This document shows, in pieces, positions 49,196 to 58,112 of a DNA stretch of 64,000 nt. How positions within the stretch are numbered: the first letter of the stretch is position 1; each line of letters starts with the position of its first letter. The notes under the pieces are model-generated. The model worked only from the letters and a program-made list of their open reading frames with translations. It made no database searches and was not told the DNA's origin. Source of the DNA: Conexibacter woesei Iso977N. GTDB taxonomy: Bacteria; Actinomycetota; Thermoleophilia; Solirubrobacterales; Solirubrobacteraceae. A program made the position numbers and the translations under genes. The DNA is taken from the NCBI RefSeq assembly GCF_000424625.1, contig NZ_AUKG01000004.1:1-64000 (forward strand), read 5' to 3'.

Positions 49196-49564
49196 CTACA
49201 ACAACGCCATGTCCGGGTCGTGGAGCATGAAGCCCGCGGCGTCGAGGATGCCGCGGTCGTCGAGGCGCGAGAGGCGGTCGGTCAGGTCCCTGTCGCCGCA
49301 GTCCCACGCCGCCACCGAGGCGGTGTCGTCGAGCGGCTTCAGGCCCGCCGACGGCGGGTCGTCGAGCGCCTGGCGGAACCAGGCGAGATCGTCGGAGATG
49401 CGGCGCGGTCGTGCGGGTTGCGCAGCTTCGGTGTTCCACGGATCCTCGCCGCCGCGACGCTCCGGCACGCCGGGCGGGCGCGTGAGCGCGACGCCGAGGG
49501 CGCCCATCCAGTCCGGGCGCGGTTGGACCAGCTCCAGAATCGCCATAGGACCCGGTGTTCCCAT
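49196..49564 (-). CDS. Hypothetical protein
   Basis: A frame of up to 122 residues with no recognised family. The second half, ISDDLAWFRQALDDPPSAGLKPLDDTASVAAWDCG, has a normal protein-like composition for this genome, while the antisense frame is low-complexity. ATG 49564 is the first start and ATG 49546 the second; neither has a clear ribosome binding site. It is 36 bp upstream of the glutathione transferase gene on the same strand. Confidence 0.45.
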   Translation of the reverse strand: MGTPGPMAILELVQPRPDWMGALGVALTRPPGVPERRGGEDPWNTEAAQPARPRRISDDLAWFRQALDDPPSAGLKPLDDTASVAAWDCGDRDLTDRLSRLDDRGILDAAGFMLHDPDMALL

Positions 49565-49583
49565 TGCGGCGCATTTCTGACCG

Positions 49584-49994
49584 TCAGTGCCCGACGGAGC
49601 CGATCGCCTCGGCCGCCAGCGCGTACTGGCGCGGGGTGATCGAGATGTGCGACTGCTGGGACATCGAGCGCGGCATGACGCCCATCGCCTCGATCGGCGG
49701 CGCGTTCTCGAGGTGCGGGATGACGAGCAACGCCTCCAGCGGCACCTCGAACGGCCAGCGTTCGTGCCCGGACGGCCGGACCTCGCCGATCACCTCGGCC
49801 AGGCCGAACACGCGCTTCCAGACCGAGGCGTACAACACGAGCCGGTCGCCGGGGACGATCCGCGGCCTGCGCGGGAAGCCGGTCCGGGCCAGGCGCGTGT
49901 GCCAGCGCTCGTCGCCGAGCCACGCCTCGGGCAGCGGCCCGCGGGCGTGCCCGATCGCCTTGCACCAGTAGTTGCGCCCGGGGTCGTCGGCCAC
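49584..49994 (-). CDS. EVE/PUA-like domain protein, tentative
   Basis: A 136-residue soluble protein. The opening NYWCKAIGHARG and the central PRIVPGDRLVLYASVWKRVFGLAEVIGEV resemble the EVE domain, a PUA-like fold that recognises modified bases in DNA or RNA. The similarity is judged by eye only. GTG 49994 begins seven bases after TAGCCT, a possible -10 element for a leaderless message. It lies 10 bp downstream of the gene for the GGDEF/HD protein only in the sense that the two are adjacent on the same strand; it is encoded after the latter ends in transcription order of neither operon is certain. Confidence 0.5.
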   Translation of the reverse strand: MADDPGRNYWCKAIGHARGPLPEAWLGDERWHTRLARTGFPRRPRIVPGDRLVLYASVWKRVFGLAEVIGEVRPSGHERWPFEVPLEALLVIPHLENAPPIEAMGVMPRSMSQQSHISITPRQYALAAEAIGSVGH

Positions 49995-50004
49995 CGCGCG
50001 CAGG

Positions 50005-52026
50005 CTACGCGGCGGCGCGCAGCACCGGCGTGTCGTCGGCGCGCAGGTCCTCCAGCGCGGCGCGGAACGCGGCGACGACCGCCGGATCGAACTGCGCGCC
50101 CGCGCAGCGCTCCAGCTCGGCCAGCGCGACGTGCTCGGGCAGCGCGGCGCGGTACGGGCGGTCGGCGACCATCGCGTCGAACGAGTCGCAGACGCTGACG
50201 ATCCGCGCGCCGAGGGGGATCTCGTCGCCCCTCAGGCCGTCCGGGTAGCCGCCGCCGTCGTGGCGCTCGTGCGAGGCGCGGACCAGGAACGCGACCTCGC
50301 TCAGCGCGGGCGCGGCAGCGACGATCCGCTCACCGATGACCGTGTGGCGGCGCATGAAGACCCACTCCTCGTCGTCCAGCGGGCCGGGCTTGTCGAGGAT
50401 CGCGTCCGGGATCGCGACCTTGCCGACGTCGTGCAGGTCGGCCGCGTGGCGGACCTGCTCGACCTCGACCGGCGACAGGCCCATCGTGGTCGCGACCGCG
50501 ACCGCCAGCTCGGCGACCTGCGAGAGGTGCTCGCCGAGGTCCGGGTTGCGCTCGGCCAGCGCGCGCAGCAGCACGTCGCGCGACTGCGAACCCGCGGACT
50601 TGCGGCCGCCGTGCTTCTGGGCGTACATGCGCTGGTCGGCGAGGCGCAGCGCCTCGGCCGGGTCGGTGACCTCGGCGGGCGTTACGACGAAGCCGTGCGA
50701 GGAGCCGATGTCGAAGCCCTCGCCACGCTCGCGCAGCGCGGCCGCGGCGTTGGCGGCGACCAGCGCGGGCCGCGCGAGCCTCGGGCGCAGCAGCGCGCAG
50801 AACTCGTCGCCGCCCATCCGGTAGGCGCGCCCATGGCTCGCGACGGCGCGGGCGAGGTTGCCGCCGAGGCGGACGAGCAGGTCGTCGCCGGCCGGGTGGC
50901 CGTAGCAGTCGTTGTAGTGCTTGAAGCCGTCGAGGTCGAACAGCGCCAGGACGACCGGCTCGCCGCCCTCGGTGGCGCCGGCGATCGCGCGCTCCAGGTC
51001 CTGGGTCAGCGCGCGGCGGTTGCCGAGGCCGGTCAGGGCGTCGGTGAACGCCTCGCGGCGCGTGGCCTCCAACATGGTGGCGTTGTCGGCGAAGGCGATG
51101 TACAACCGGATCCCGACCGCGAACAGCGCCAGGCCCGCGAGGACGACCGCGGTCGGCGTCACGGTCCCGAGACCCGCGTAGACCAGGACGCCCAGCGCGG
51201 TCGCGCCGAAGGCCAGCGGCAGGATCGTCGCACGCTTGCGCCCCTGCCCCTCGCGCGCGGCGACCGCGACGCGGACCGGGACCACCGCCGCGACCGACAA
51301 CATCAGGAACGCGAAGTCCCAGCCCGCGTCCCACGGGTCCGGGAAGCCGCCGCCGCCCTGGGCGACGGCCACGAGGTAGTGCGAGTCCGCGGTCCAGAAC
51401 GAGACGATGCCCACGCCCGCCAGCGCCCAGGACCAGTCGAAGCGCCAGCCGCGCACGGCCATCGCCGCGACGACCAACCCCAGCAGGATCAGATCGCTGA
51501 GCGGGTAGGCGACGTTGGTCGCCACCGACTTCCAGTCGCCGCCGATCGAGTCCACGAACCCCGGGACGACGATCGCCGCAGCCACCGCGGAGACCGCGAG
51601 CGCCGCGGTGATCCCGTCGACCCACATCCGCCTCGGCGCGCCGTGCACGCGCGCGGTCAGCACGCGCGCCAGCCCGGCGAAGGCGAGGACGGGGAACGCG
51701 AGGTAGCCGAAGTCCGAGACCGACGGGACCGGGATCGTGTCCTTCTGCGACAGCACCGCCGTCCAGTAGACGTCGCCCGCCGCCCAGCAGATCGTCCCGA
51801 TCGCGACGAGCATCCACGCCAGCCGCATCGGGCCGCGCACGCGCCAGGCCGCGAGCGCGCACAGCACGCCCGAGCCGAAGTCGACGACGAGGTGCGACGA
51901 GCGTCCGAAGAGCAGGCCGGTGTGCGGGAACGCGCCGGTCAGCAGGTTCAGCTCGAACGCGGCCAGCCAGAGACCCAGCGCGCCGAGCGCCCAGAGGTGC
52001 AGCCGAGGGTGCGAGCGATCCCCCAC
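50005..52026 (-). CDS. Membrane-bound GGDEF plus HD-GYP-like signalling protein
   Basis: A 673-residue protein. Residues 1-300 form about nine membrane helices. A GGDEF diguanylate cyclase domain follows (about 325-480) with the signature RMGGDEF intact and FDLDGFKHYNDCYGH as its metal and base site. A C-terminal HD-GYP-type domain (about 490-660) has HDVGKVAIPD and SHERHDGGGYPDG. In the second motif a Ser replaces the first His of the classic HHE, so phosphodiesterase activity is doubtful. The protein probably makes or senses cyclic di-GMP at the membrane. GTG 52026 lies 17 bp after the M24 peptidase gene, so it may end that long operon. Confidence 0.87.
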   Translation of the reverse strand: MGDRSHPRLHLWALGALGLWLAAFELNLLTGAFPHTGLLFGRSSHLVVDFGSGVLCALAAWRVRGPMRLAWMLVAIGTICWAAGDVYWTAVLSQKDTIPVPSVSDFGYLAFPVLAFAGLARVLTARVHGAPRRMWVDGITAALAVSAVAAAIVVPGFVDSIGGDWKSVATNVAYPLSDLILLGLVVAAMAVRGWRFDWSWALAGVGIVSFWTADSHYLVAVAQGGGGFPDPWDAGWDFAFLMLSVAAVVPVRVAVAAREGQGRKRATILPLAFGATALGVLVYAGLGTVTPTAVVLAGLALFAVGIRLYIAFADNATMLEATRREAFTDALTGLGNRRALTQDLERAIAGATEGGEPVVLALFDLDGFKHYNDCYGHPAGDDLLVRLGGNLARAVASHGRAYRMGGDEFCALLRPRLARPALVAANAAAALRERGEGFDIGSSHGFVVTPAEVTDPAEALRLADQRMYAQKHGGRKSAGSQSRDVLLRALAERNPDLGEHLSQVAELAVAVATTMGLSPVEVEQVRHAADLHDVGKVAIPDAILDKPGPLDDEEWVFMRRHTVIGERIVAAAPALSEVAFLVRASHERHDGGGYPDGLRGDEIPLGARIVSVCDSFDAMVADRPYRAALPEHVALAELERCAGAQFDPAVVAAFRAALEDLRADDTPVLRAAA

Positions 52027-52043
52027 ACCCTCGTCTTCGGCTG

Positions 52044-53135
52044 CTATTCGATGATCTGCAGCTCTTTCGGCAGCGAGGTCAGGACGTCGGACCCGTCCGC
52101 GGTCACGATCGCCAGGTCCTCGATCCGGACGCCGACCGCGCCGGGCACGTAGACGCCGGGCTCGACGGTCACGACCTGGCCGACCTCGAGCGTCGCCTCG
52201 GAGCGCTGCGAGAGCCGCGGGCCCTCGTGCACCTCGGCGCCGACGCCGTGGCCGAGGCCGTGGCCGAAGTGCTCGCCGTGACCGGCCGCGGTGATGATCT
52301 CGCGGGCGACCGCGTCGACTGCGCGCCCGCCGGCGCCGGCCCTGACGGCCGCCAGCGACTCGATCTGGGCCTTGAGGACCAGCTCGTAGATCTCGCGGTC
52401 GCGCGGGTCCAGCTCGCCGGTCGCGTAGGTGCGCGTGCAGTCGCTGGCGTAGCCGTCCAGCTGCGCGCCCCAGTCGATCGTGACGAGCGTGCCCTTGGGG
52501 ATCTCGACGTCGCGCGGGACCGCGTGCGGCAGCGCCGAGTGCGTGCCCGAGGCGACGATCGACGGGAACGAGCCCGACTCGGCGCCCGCCCTGCGCATCG
52601 TCATCTCGAGGTCGAGCGCGACGTCGCGCTCGGTCCGCCCCGCGAGCCCGCGCGTCAGCACCTCGGACAGCGCCGCGTCGGCGAGCTTGGCGGCGGCGCG
52701 GATCCTCGCCTGCTCGTCGGCGTCCTTGACCGCTCGGAGGTCCTCGATGATCCCGCCGGCGGCGACCAGCTCGACGCCCTCGGCGATCCGGCCCGCCAGC
52801 GCGGTGTGATCCCTGACCGACATGTGCGCGTCGTCGAAGCCGAGCTTGACGGTCTTGCCGTCGGCCGGGCCGACGAAGCCGGTGACCGCCTGCTGCAGCT
52901 CGGGTGCGATCTCGCGCTGCCAGCCGTCGGCGACCTGCTCGGAGGCCTGCGTCAGGTAGCGGAAGTCGGTGAGGAAGACACGCTGCGCGGCCGGCCCGAC
53001 GAGCGCGAGCCCGTTGGAGCCCGTGTAGCCGGTGAGCCAGCGGACGTTGACGAGGTCGGTGACGAGCAGGGCGTCGAGCTCGCGCTCGGCCAGCTTGGCG
53101 GCGACACGGTCGGCGCGGTCCATCGGGTTGCTCAC
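52044..53135 (-). CDS. pepQ: Xaa-Pro peptidase, M24 family
   Basis: A 363-residue metallopeptidase of the M24B type. The N-terminal creatinase-like domain (1-130) is followed by the pita-bread catalytic domain with the five metal ligands visible in DWGAQLDGYASDCTRTY (two Asp), FGHGLGHGVGAEVHEGP (His), VTVEPGVYV (Glu) and VRIEDLAIV (Glu). It would release the N-terminal residue before proline. GTG 53135 overlaps the aroQ stop (GTGA) and has AAGGAG upstream; ATG 53123 is a second option. Presence beside aro genes and pilus genes is a known actinobacterial and Firmicute-like synteny. Confidence 0.9.
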   Translation of the reverse strand: MSNPMDRADRVAAKLAERELDALLVTDLVNVRWLTGYTGSNGLALVGPAAQRVFLTDFRYLTQASEQVADGWQREIAPELQQAVTGFVGPADGKTVKLGFDDAHMSVRDHTALAGRIAEGVELVAAGGIIEDLRAVKDADEQARIRAAAKLADAALSEVLTRGLAGRTERDVALDLEMTMRRAGAESGSFPSIVASGTHSALPHAVPRDVEIPKGTLVTIDWGAQLDGYASDCTRTYATGELDPRDREIYELVLKAQIESLAAVRAGAGGRAVDAVAREIITAAGHGEHFGHGLGHGVGAEVHEGPRLSQRSEATLEVGQVVTVEPGVYVPGAVGVRIEDLAIVTADGSDVLTSLPKELQIIE

Positions 53136-53578
53136 AGCTCCAGCTCCTTCTTGATGCGGGTCAGCGCGGTGCGGTAGCCCTCGACGCCCTCGCCCTTGAC
53201 GGTCTCGACGCAGAGGTCGCGGATGACCGAGATGCGGCGGAACTCCTCGCGCGCGTCGACGTCGGAGAGATGCACCTCGACGGTCGGCAGCGCGGCGATC
53301 TCGAGCGCGTCGCGGATCGACCAGGCGTAGTGCGTCCACGCGCCGGGGTTGATGACGATCGCGTCGGCGCGGTCGTCGGCGCGGTGCAGGTGCTCGACGA
53401 GCGCGCCCTCGTGGTTGGTCTGGAAGAACCGCGGCTCGAGGTTCAGCTCGTGGGCGAAGACGGCGATCCTCTGCTCGAGCTGGTCGAAGGTGATGCCGCC
53501 GTAGATCTCTGCGGGACGACGCCCGAGCATGCCGAGGTTGACGCCGTGGACGATGAGGACGCGGTTGCGCGTGGTCAC
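53132..53578 (-). CDS. aroQ: 3-dehydroquinate dehydratase, type II
   Basis: A 148-residue enzyme converting 3-dehydroquinate to 3-dehydroshikimate. Family motifs are VLIVHGVNLGMLGRRPAEIYG (lid loop with catalytic Arg and Tyr), FQTNHEGALVEHLH, INPGAWTHYAWSIRDAL (substrate site) and VEVHLSDVDAREEFR with the catalytic His. A tight GTGA overlap joins it to aroKB upstream and another to pepQ downstream. Confidence 0.93.
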   Translation of the reverse strand: MTTRNRVLIVHGVNLGMLGRRPAEIYGGITFDQLEQRIAVFAHELNLEPRFFQTNHEGALVEHLHRADDRADAIVINPGAWTHYAWSIRDALEIAALPTVEVHLSDVDAREEFRRISVIRDLCVETVKGEGVEGYRTALTRIKKELEL

Positions 53579-55134
53579 GATGGCGACAACTCTCGCACGG
53601 CGAGCGCGATGTCGTCGTCGGCTACGTCCTGGCCGTGGACGACGTCCCCCGGCGCGCGTACGAGCACGAACGGCGTGCGCGCGGTGTCGGTGCGCTTCTT
53701 GTCCAGGCGCGTCGCGGCGACGATGGTGTCCGGGTCGACATCATGGCCTTGGAGGGTGACCGGCAGGCCGGCGGCGCTCAGCAGTTGGCGAACCTGTCCG
53801 CGCAGGTCGCTGAGGCCGCTCAGCCGCAGAGCCGCCAACAGCCCGAGGCCGACGGCCTCGCCGTGGCGCAGCGTGCCGTAGCCGAGCGTGGTCTCCAGCG
53901 CGTGGCCGACCGTGTGGCCGAGGTTGAGCACCTGGCGGCGGCCGCCGTCGCGCTCGTCGGCGGCGACGACCTCCAGCTTGGTCCTGGCGCAGGCGAAGAT
54001 GACGTCGTCGTCGACCGGCGCGCCGCCGGCGACCTTCGCCCACAGCGGACCGCCCGCGATCAGCGCGGTCTTGACGACCTCGGCGTAGCCGGCGGCGTGC
54101 TCCTCGGCGGGCAGCGTGGCCAAGGTGGTGGTGTCGACCAGGACCGCGGCGGGCTGGTGGTAGGCGCCGACGTAGTTCTTGGCGGCGGGCAGGTCCACCC
54201 CGGTCTTGCCGCCGTAGGCCGAGTCGACCTGCGAGACGACCGTCGTCGGGCACTGGACGACCGGGATCCCGCGCTGGAACGTGGAGGCGACGAAGCCCGC
54301 GAGGTCGCCGACGACGCCGCCGCCGAGCGCGACGAGGTGGTCGGCGCGCGTGACGTTCTGCTCGACCAGCGCGGTCCAGACGCGCTCGCAGGTCGCGAGC
54401 GTCTTGTGCTCCTCGCCGGGCGGGAACTCGACCAGCCCCGCGATGCCGCCCGTGACCAGCGGGCCCACGTGGTGCTCGGCGACCGCCTCGTCGGTGATCG
54501 CGATCGAGCGCCCGCCGAGGCCGGGCAGCCCGGCCAGCGGCGCGCCCGCCAGCGCCAGCACGCCGCGCCCGACGTAGACCGGGTACTCGCCGGTCGCCGC
54601 GCTGGCCCACAGCATCCGGGTGCCCTCGGGTGCGGACTCCAGGACGCGCAGCGCGGCGTCGGCGCGGACGATCACGCCCGGGTCGGCCTGCGGCAGGCGC
54701 GCGTCGGCGAGCGCCTCGTAGATCTCGGCGCGCTCGGCGTGCAGCGCGGCGAACGCGGCGCGGTCGCGCGCCAGCGGGCGGCCGCGGCCCTCGGCACGCG
54801 CCCAGGCGGTCTCCAGCGGGACGTCGAGCAGCACGACCGTGTGCCGGGACAGCGCGGCCCGGACGTCCTCGTGCAGGACCGAGCCGCCGCCGAGCGACAC
54901 CACCATGTCGGCGTCGCGCGGCGCGTCGAGCAGGCCGAGGACGACCTCGGCCTCGGCGGCGCGGAACGCGGCCTCGCCGTCCTGGGCGAACACCGTCTCG
55001 ATCGGCCGCCCGAAGCGGGCGACGAGGAGGTCGTCGGTGTCGACGTGCTCGACGCCGCGCGCGGCCGCCAGCTCCCGGGCGAGGGTCGTCTTCCCCGCGC
55101 CCATGAAGCCGATGACGACGGTCAGCCGCGCCAC
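53575..55134 (-). CDS. aroKB: Bifunctional shikimate kinase / 3-dehydroquinate synthase
   Basis: A 519-residue fusion of two shikimate-pathway enzymes. Residues 1-165 are shikimate kinase: Walker A GFMGAGKT (9-16), the DTDDLL magnesium/shikimate motif, SLGGGSVL, and the lid RGRPLARDR. Residues about 175-519 are 3-dehydroquinate synthase with FPPGEEHKTL (NAD site), VALGGGVVGDLAGFVAS, PTTVVSQVDSAYGGKTGVD, and the zinc ligands in AEVVKTALI, NLGHTVGHALE and RHGEAVGLG. Both active sites look complete. It overlaps aroC by 13 bp and aroQ by 4 bp. Confidence 0.93.
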   Translation of the reverse strand: MARLTVVIGFMGAGKTTLARELAAARGVEHVDTDDLLVARFGRPIETVFAQDGEAAFRAAEAEVVLGLLDAPRDADMVVSLGGGSVLHEDVRAALSRHTVVLLDVPLETAWARAEGRGRPLARDRAAFAALHAERAEIYEALADARLPQADPGVIVRADAALRVLESAPEGTRMLWASAATGEYPVYVGRGVLALAGAPLAGLPGLGGRSIAITDEAVAEHHVGPLVTGGIAGLVEFPPGEEHKTLATCERVWTALVEQNVTRADHLVALGGGVVGDLAGFVASTFQRGIPVVQCPTTVVSQVDSAYGGKTGVDLPAAKNYVGAYHQPAAVLVDTTTLATLPAEEHAAGYAEVVKTALIAGGPLWAKVAGGAPVDDDVIFACARTKLEVVAADERDGGRRQVLNLGHTVGHALETTLGYGTLRHGEAVGLGLLAALRLSGLSDLRGQVRQLLSAAGLPVTLQGHDVDPDTIVAATRLDKKRTDTARTPFVLVRAPGDVVHGQDVADDDIALAVRELSPS

Positions 55135-56288
55135 GCGATCCGCTCGGTGTACCGCGCGACGGCCTCGCGGACGTCCTCGATGTGGTCGCCGCCGAACTTG
55201 CGCCGGTAGGCGTCGGCCAGCACGTAGGCCAGCATCGCCTCGCCGACGACGCCGCCGGCCGGGACCACGCAGGAGTCGGTGCGCTCGCGCAGCGCCTGCG
55301 CGGGCTCGTGGGTGGAGATGTCGACCGAGCGCAGCGGCTTGGTCAGCGTCGGGATCGGCTTCAGCGCGGCGCGCACGACCAGCGCGCCGCCGGTCGTCAT
55401 GCCGCCCTCCAGGCCGCCGGCGTGGTTGGTCTCGCGGTAGTAGCCGCGTTCCTCGGTGTAGAAGATCTCGTCGTGGGCCTGGGAGCCGGGCTTGCCCGCG
55501 AGGTCGAAGCCGTCGCCGAACGCGACGCCCTTGACCGCCTGGATCGAGCCGAGCGCACCGGAGATCCGGCCGTCCAGGCGCTCCTCCCAGGAGACGTGCG
55601 AGCCGAGGCCCGGGACGAGGCCGAACGCGACGACCTCGAAGACGCCGCCGATCGACTCGTTGGCCTTGCGCTGCACGTTGATGTGGTCGACCATCGCCCT
55701 GGAGGCGACCGGGTCCAGGCAGCGGACCTTGTCATCGTCGACGCCGTCGAAGTCGGCGACGGTCAGCGCGGCGTCGCGATCGGAGACGTAGACGTCGCCG
55801 ATCTGGATGACGTGCGAGCGGACCTCGACGCCGAGCGCGCTCAGGAACGCCTTGCACAGCGCGCCGCCCGCGACGCGCGCCGCGGTCTCGCGCGCGCTGG
55901 CGCGCTCCAGCACGTTGCGGACGTCGGAGAAGCGGTACTTCTGGACGCCGTTGAGGTCGGCGTGGCCCGGGCGCGGGAGGTGGACCTCGGGGATCTCGGC
56001 CTCCACCGGCCACGGGTTCATCCGCTCTTCCCAGTTCTGGTAGTCGCGGTTGGGGACCTGGAGCGCGATCGGGCCGCCGAGCGTCTTGCCGTGCCGGACC
56101 CCGGCCGTGACGTTGGCGTGGTCCTTCTCGATCTTCATGCGCCCACCACGGCCATGGCCCAGCTGACGCCGGGCCATGTCGCGATCGATCGACTCCTGCT
56201 CGAGGGCGAGCCCCGCGGGCAGCCCCTCGACGATGGTCGTGAGGCCCGGTCCGTGGGACTCCCCTGCGGTGATCAAGTTCAGCGCCAT
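55122..56288 (-). CDS. aroC: Chorismate synthase
   Basis: A 388-residue FMN-dependent enzyme that makes chorismate from EPSP, the last step of the common aromatic pathway. The three family signatures are present: GESHGPGLTTIVEGLPAG near the start, RSSARETAARVAGGA-type sequence at about 135 (ERASARETAARVAGGA), and the late DVSTHEP-type region (SVDISTHEPAQALRERTDSCVVPAGGVVGEAM, in pieces). Its ATG follows the pilus gene stop by 13 bp. TAGACT ten bases upstream could be an internal -10 element, so it may be transcribed both from the pilus operon and on its own. Confidence 0.93.
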   Translation of the reverse strand: MALNLITAGESHGPGLTTIVEGLPAGLALEQESIDRDMARRQLGHGRGGRMKIEKDHANVTAGVRHGKTLGGPIALQVPNRDYQNWEERMNPWPVEAEIPEVHLPRPGHADLNGVQKYRFSDVRNVLERASARETAARVAGGALCKAFLSALGVEVRSHVIQIGDVYVSDRDAALTVADFDGVDDDKVRCLDPVASRAMVDHINVQRKANESIGGVFEVVAFGLVPGLGSHVSWEERLDGRISGALGSIQAVKGVAFGDGFDLAGKPGSQAHDEIFYTEERGYYRETNHAGGLEGGMTTGGALVVRAALKPIPTLTKPLRSVDISTHEPAQALRERTDSCVVPAGGVVGEAMLAYVLADAYRRKFGGDHIEDVREAVARYTERIAWRG

Positions 56289-56301
56289 GCGGCGCCGAAG
56301 T

Positions 56302-57324
56302 CTATGAGCCCGAGCCGGAGACCACCGTGTTGGTCTTGCTGACAGCCTCGCCGGCCGGCTTGACGGCCGTGCGCTGCAGGAGCCCGAGGCTCTTGTTGTA
56401 GGTCAGCGACGACAGCTTGTCGGGGTCGGTCGCGACGATCTGGCGGATCACGTCGCGGCCGGCCTTCGACTCGCGGGCCTTGGCCGTCTGGGCCTTGGCC
56501 GCGGTCGTCGTGGTGGCCTTGATGTTCAGCAGCTCCAGCTGGTACTGCACGACGCCGGCGGTGCCGCTCTGCATGTCGAAGAACTCGATGTCGCCCCTCG
56601 TCAGCGTGATCTGCTGGCAGTCGGTCGGGGACGGCGTGCAGTGGCCGTCGCCGGACGGGACGACGTCGCCGTTGATCAGGAACGTCGCGGACCTCTTGTC
56701 GGCGCTGAGGCCCATGTACACGAAGAACGGGCTGTCCGAGGACGGCAGCGGCGTCAGGCGCGCGATGTTGTTGTACTTCCTCTCCGCCCCGGACTCGCCG
56801 AAGGAGAGGTCGACGCTGTAGGTCGTGACCTTCTTGGCCGGCGTCGTCGTGCCACCGGTCGACGGGGTCGTCGTGCCGGTCGACGGCGTCGTCGTGCCGG
56901 TGCTCGTGCTCCCGCCGGTGCTCGACGAGGAGCCGCCGCCCGTGGAGGTGGAGGCCGAGGTGGCCGCCCTCTTCTTCGGGGCGAGCGCCGCGACGAGCGC
57001 CTCGGCGGTCGTCTTGACGGACGCGCGGATCTCCGCGTCGGTCGCGTGCGGCTGGTGGTGCTGGACGAACGGATCGCGCACCGAGGAGGCGTTGGCGGTC
57101 TTGCCCGCGGCCTGCTGCTCGAGGCTGACGACCTGGGCGGCCGTGGTCGGTGACGGCGTGGCCGACGACGTCGCGGCGCTGGCGACGGCCGGCGGTGTGG
57201 TCGCCTCGGACTTGCCGCCGAGGGCGATCGGGACCGCGACGAGCGCGGCGACCAGCGCCACGGCCACGGGCCAGAGGCGCTTCTCGACGAGGTCGGTGAT
57301 GACGTTGCGCAGGAAGGGAGGCAT
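56302..57324 (-). CDS. Type IV pilus assembly protein, PilP-position, Thr/Ser-rich
   Basis: A 340-residue single-pass membrane protein (anchor at about 20-36). Residues about 40-175 are low-complexity, with long Ser/Thr/Gly/Pro stretches (STSTGTTTPSTGTTTPSTGG). Residues 178-290 form a beta-rich domain (YSVDLSFGESGA, FFVYMGLSADKRSATFLING, GDIEFFDMQSG, YQLELLNIKA). It directly follows pilO and occupies the place of pilP, but I see no clear sequence match, so it is named by position. The beta domain probably binds the inner-membrane pilus platform from outside. Confidence 0.65.
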   Translation of the reverse strand: MPPFLRNVITDLVEKRLWPVAVALVAALVAVPIALGGKSEATTPPAVASAATSSATPSPTTAAQVVSLEQQAAGKTANASSVRDPFVQHHQPHATDAEIRASVKTTAEALVAALAPKKRAATSASTSTGGGSSSSTGGSTSTGTTTPSTGTTTPSTGGTTTPAKKVTTYSVDLSFGESGAERKYNNIARLTPLPSSDSPFFVYMGLSADKRSATFLINGDVVPSGDGHCTPSPTDCQQITLTRGDIEFFDMQSGTAGVVQYQLELLNIKATTTTAAKAQTAKARESKAGRDVIRQIVATDPDKLSSLTYNKSLGLLQRTAVKPAGEAVSKTNTVVSGSGS

Positions 57325-57326
57325 CG

Positions 57327-58112
57327 CTAGTTGTCCTGGATGAGGCTGGCGGTGGCGGTCGACGAGCCCGTGCTCGGCGTCGTGGTCGTTCCGGACGGCG
57401 CGGTGGCGCCGGCGGTGAGGCCCTCATCGGCGGGCAGCAGGTAGGACGTGACGACCATGGTCGCCTGGATGTCCGGGAAGCCCTTCGGGCCGGCCGCGTA
57501 GACGACGCCGTCGGTGCTCAGCAGGCGGCCGCGGACGAGGATCCCGTCGCGGTTGACCTGCGTCAGGTTGTTGACCGAGTGCAGGAAGCGGTTCATGTCC
57601 GAGAACGAGCCGGTGAGCGAGAACGCGAACGGCATCGTCGGGAAGCCCGCCGTGCCGACGGTCGCGCCCGGCGGCAGCGCCGAGGTCGTCGTCGCCGACG
57701 TGGTCGTGCCCGGCGTCGTGGTGCTGCCGGTGGCCGAGGCGACCGCGGCGGCCGCGCCGGTCGGGGACGCCGACGCCGCTGAGGTGCCGGTCATCTTGAT
57801 CTGCTCCAGGTCGATGTGGTTGGCCGAGGCGGCGTGCTGGAGCTGGTAGACCAGCGAGGGCACGTCGTCGTCGACCGGCACCGACTTGCCCAGCTGGGCG
57901 ACCGTCGAGTAGTCGGAGGAGTACTTGGCCTTGGCGGACGAGGCGGAGGCCACGGCCGCGTTGGCGGTGTCCAGGCGCGTCTGGGCGGTCGAGACCTGCG
58001 CCGACAGCGCGCTGGCGTCCTTGTGCTTGGGGCTGATCGCCAGGAACCAGAAGGCGCCGAGGACGCCGACCATGCCGAGGACGATCAGGACGTAACGGTC
58101 ACGCGCGGTCAT
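57327..58112 (-). CDS. pilO: Type IV pilus alignment protein PilO
   Basis: A 261-residue PilO-like protein: a short cytoplasmic start, one membrane helix (about 8-26, VLIVLGMVGVLGAFWFLAI), a coiled-coil stretch (35-75), and a ferredoxin-like extracytoplasmic domain split by a Thr/Ser/Pro-rich insert (about 120-150). SLTGSFSDMNRFLHSVNNL is the typical PilO core helix. It would pair with PilN. ATG 58112 overlaps the pilN stop by one base (TGATG). Confidence 0.85.
   Translation of the reverse strand: MTARDRYVLIVLGMVGVLGAFWFLAISPKHKDASALSAQVSTAQTRLDTANAAVASASSAKAKYSSDYSTVAQLGKSVPVDDDVPSLVYQLQHAASANHIDLEQIKMTGTSAASASPTGAAAAVASATGSTTTPGTTTSATTTSALPPGATVGTAGFPTMPFAFSLTGSFSDMNRFLHSVNNLTQVNRDGILVRGRLLSTDGVVYAAGPKGFPDIQATMVVTSYLLPADEGLTAGATAPSGTTTTPSTGSSTATASLIQDN

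Noticed and set aside
49149-49580. Plus-strand 143-codon frame opposite the small hypothetical gene
   Set aside because: Its translation is Ser/Arg-rich and starts inside the glutathione transferase promoter; the minus-strand frame has more normal composition.
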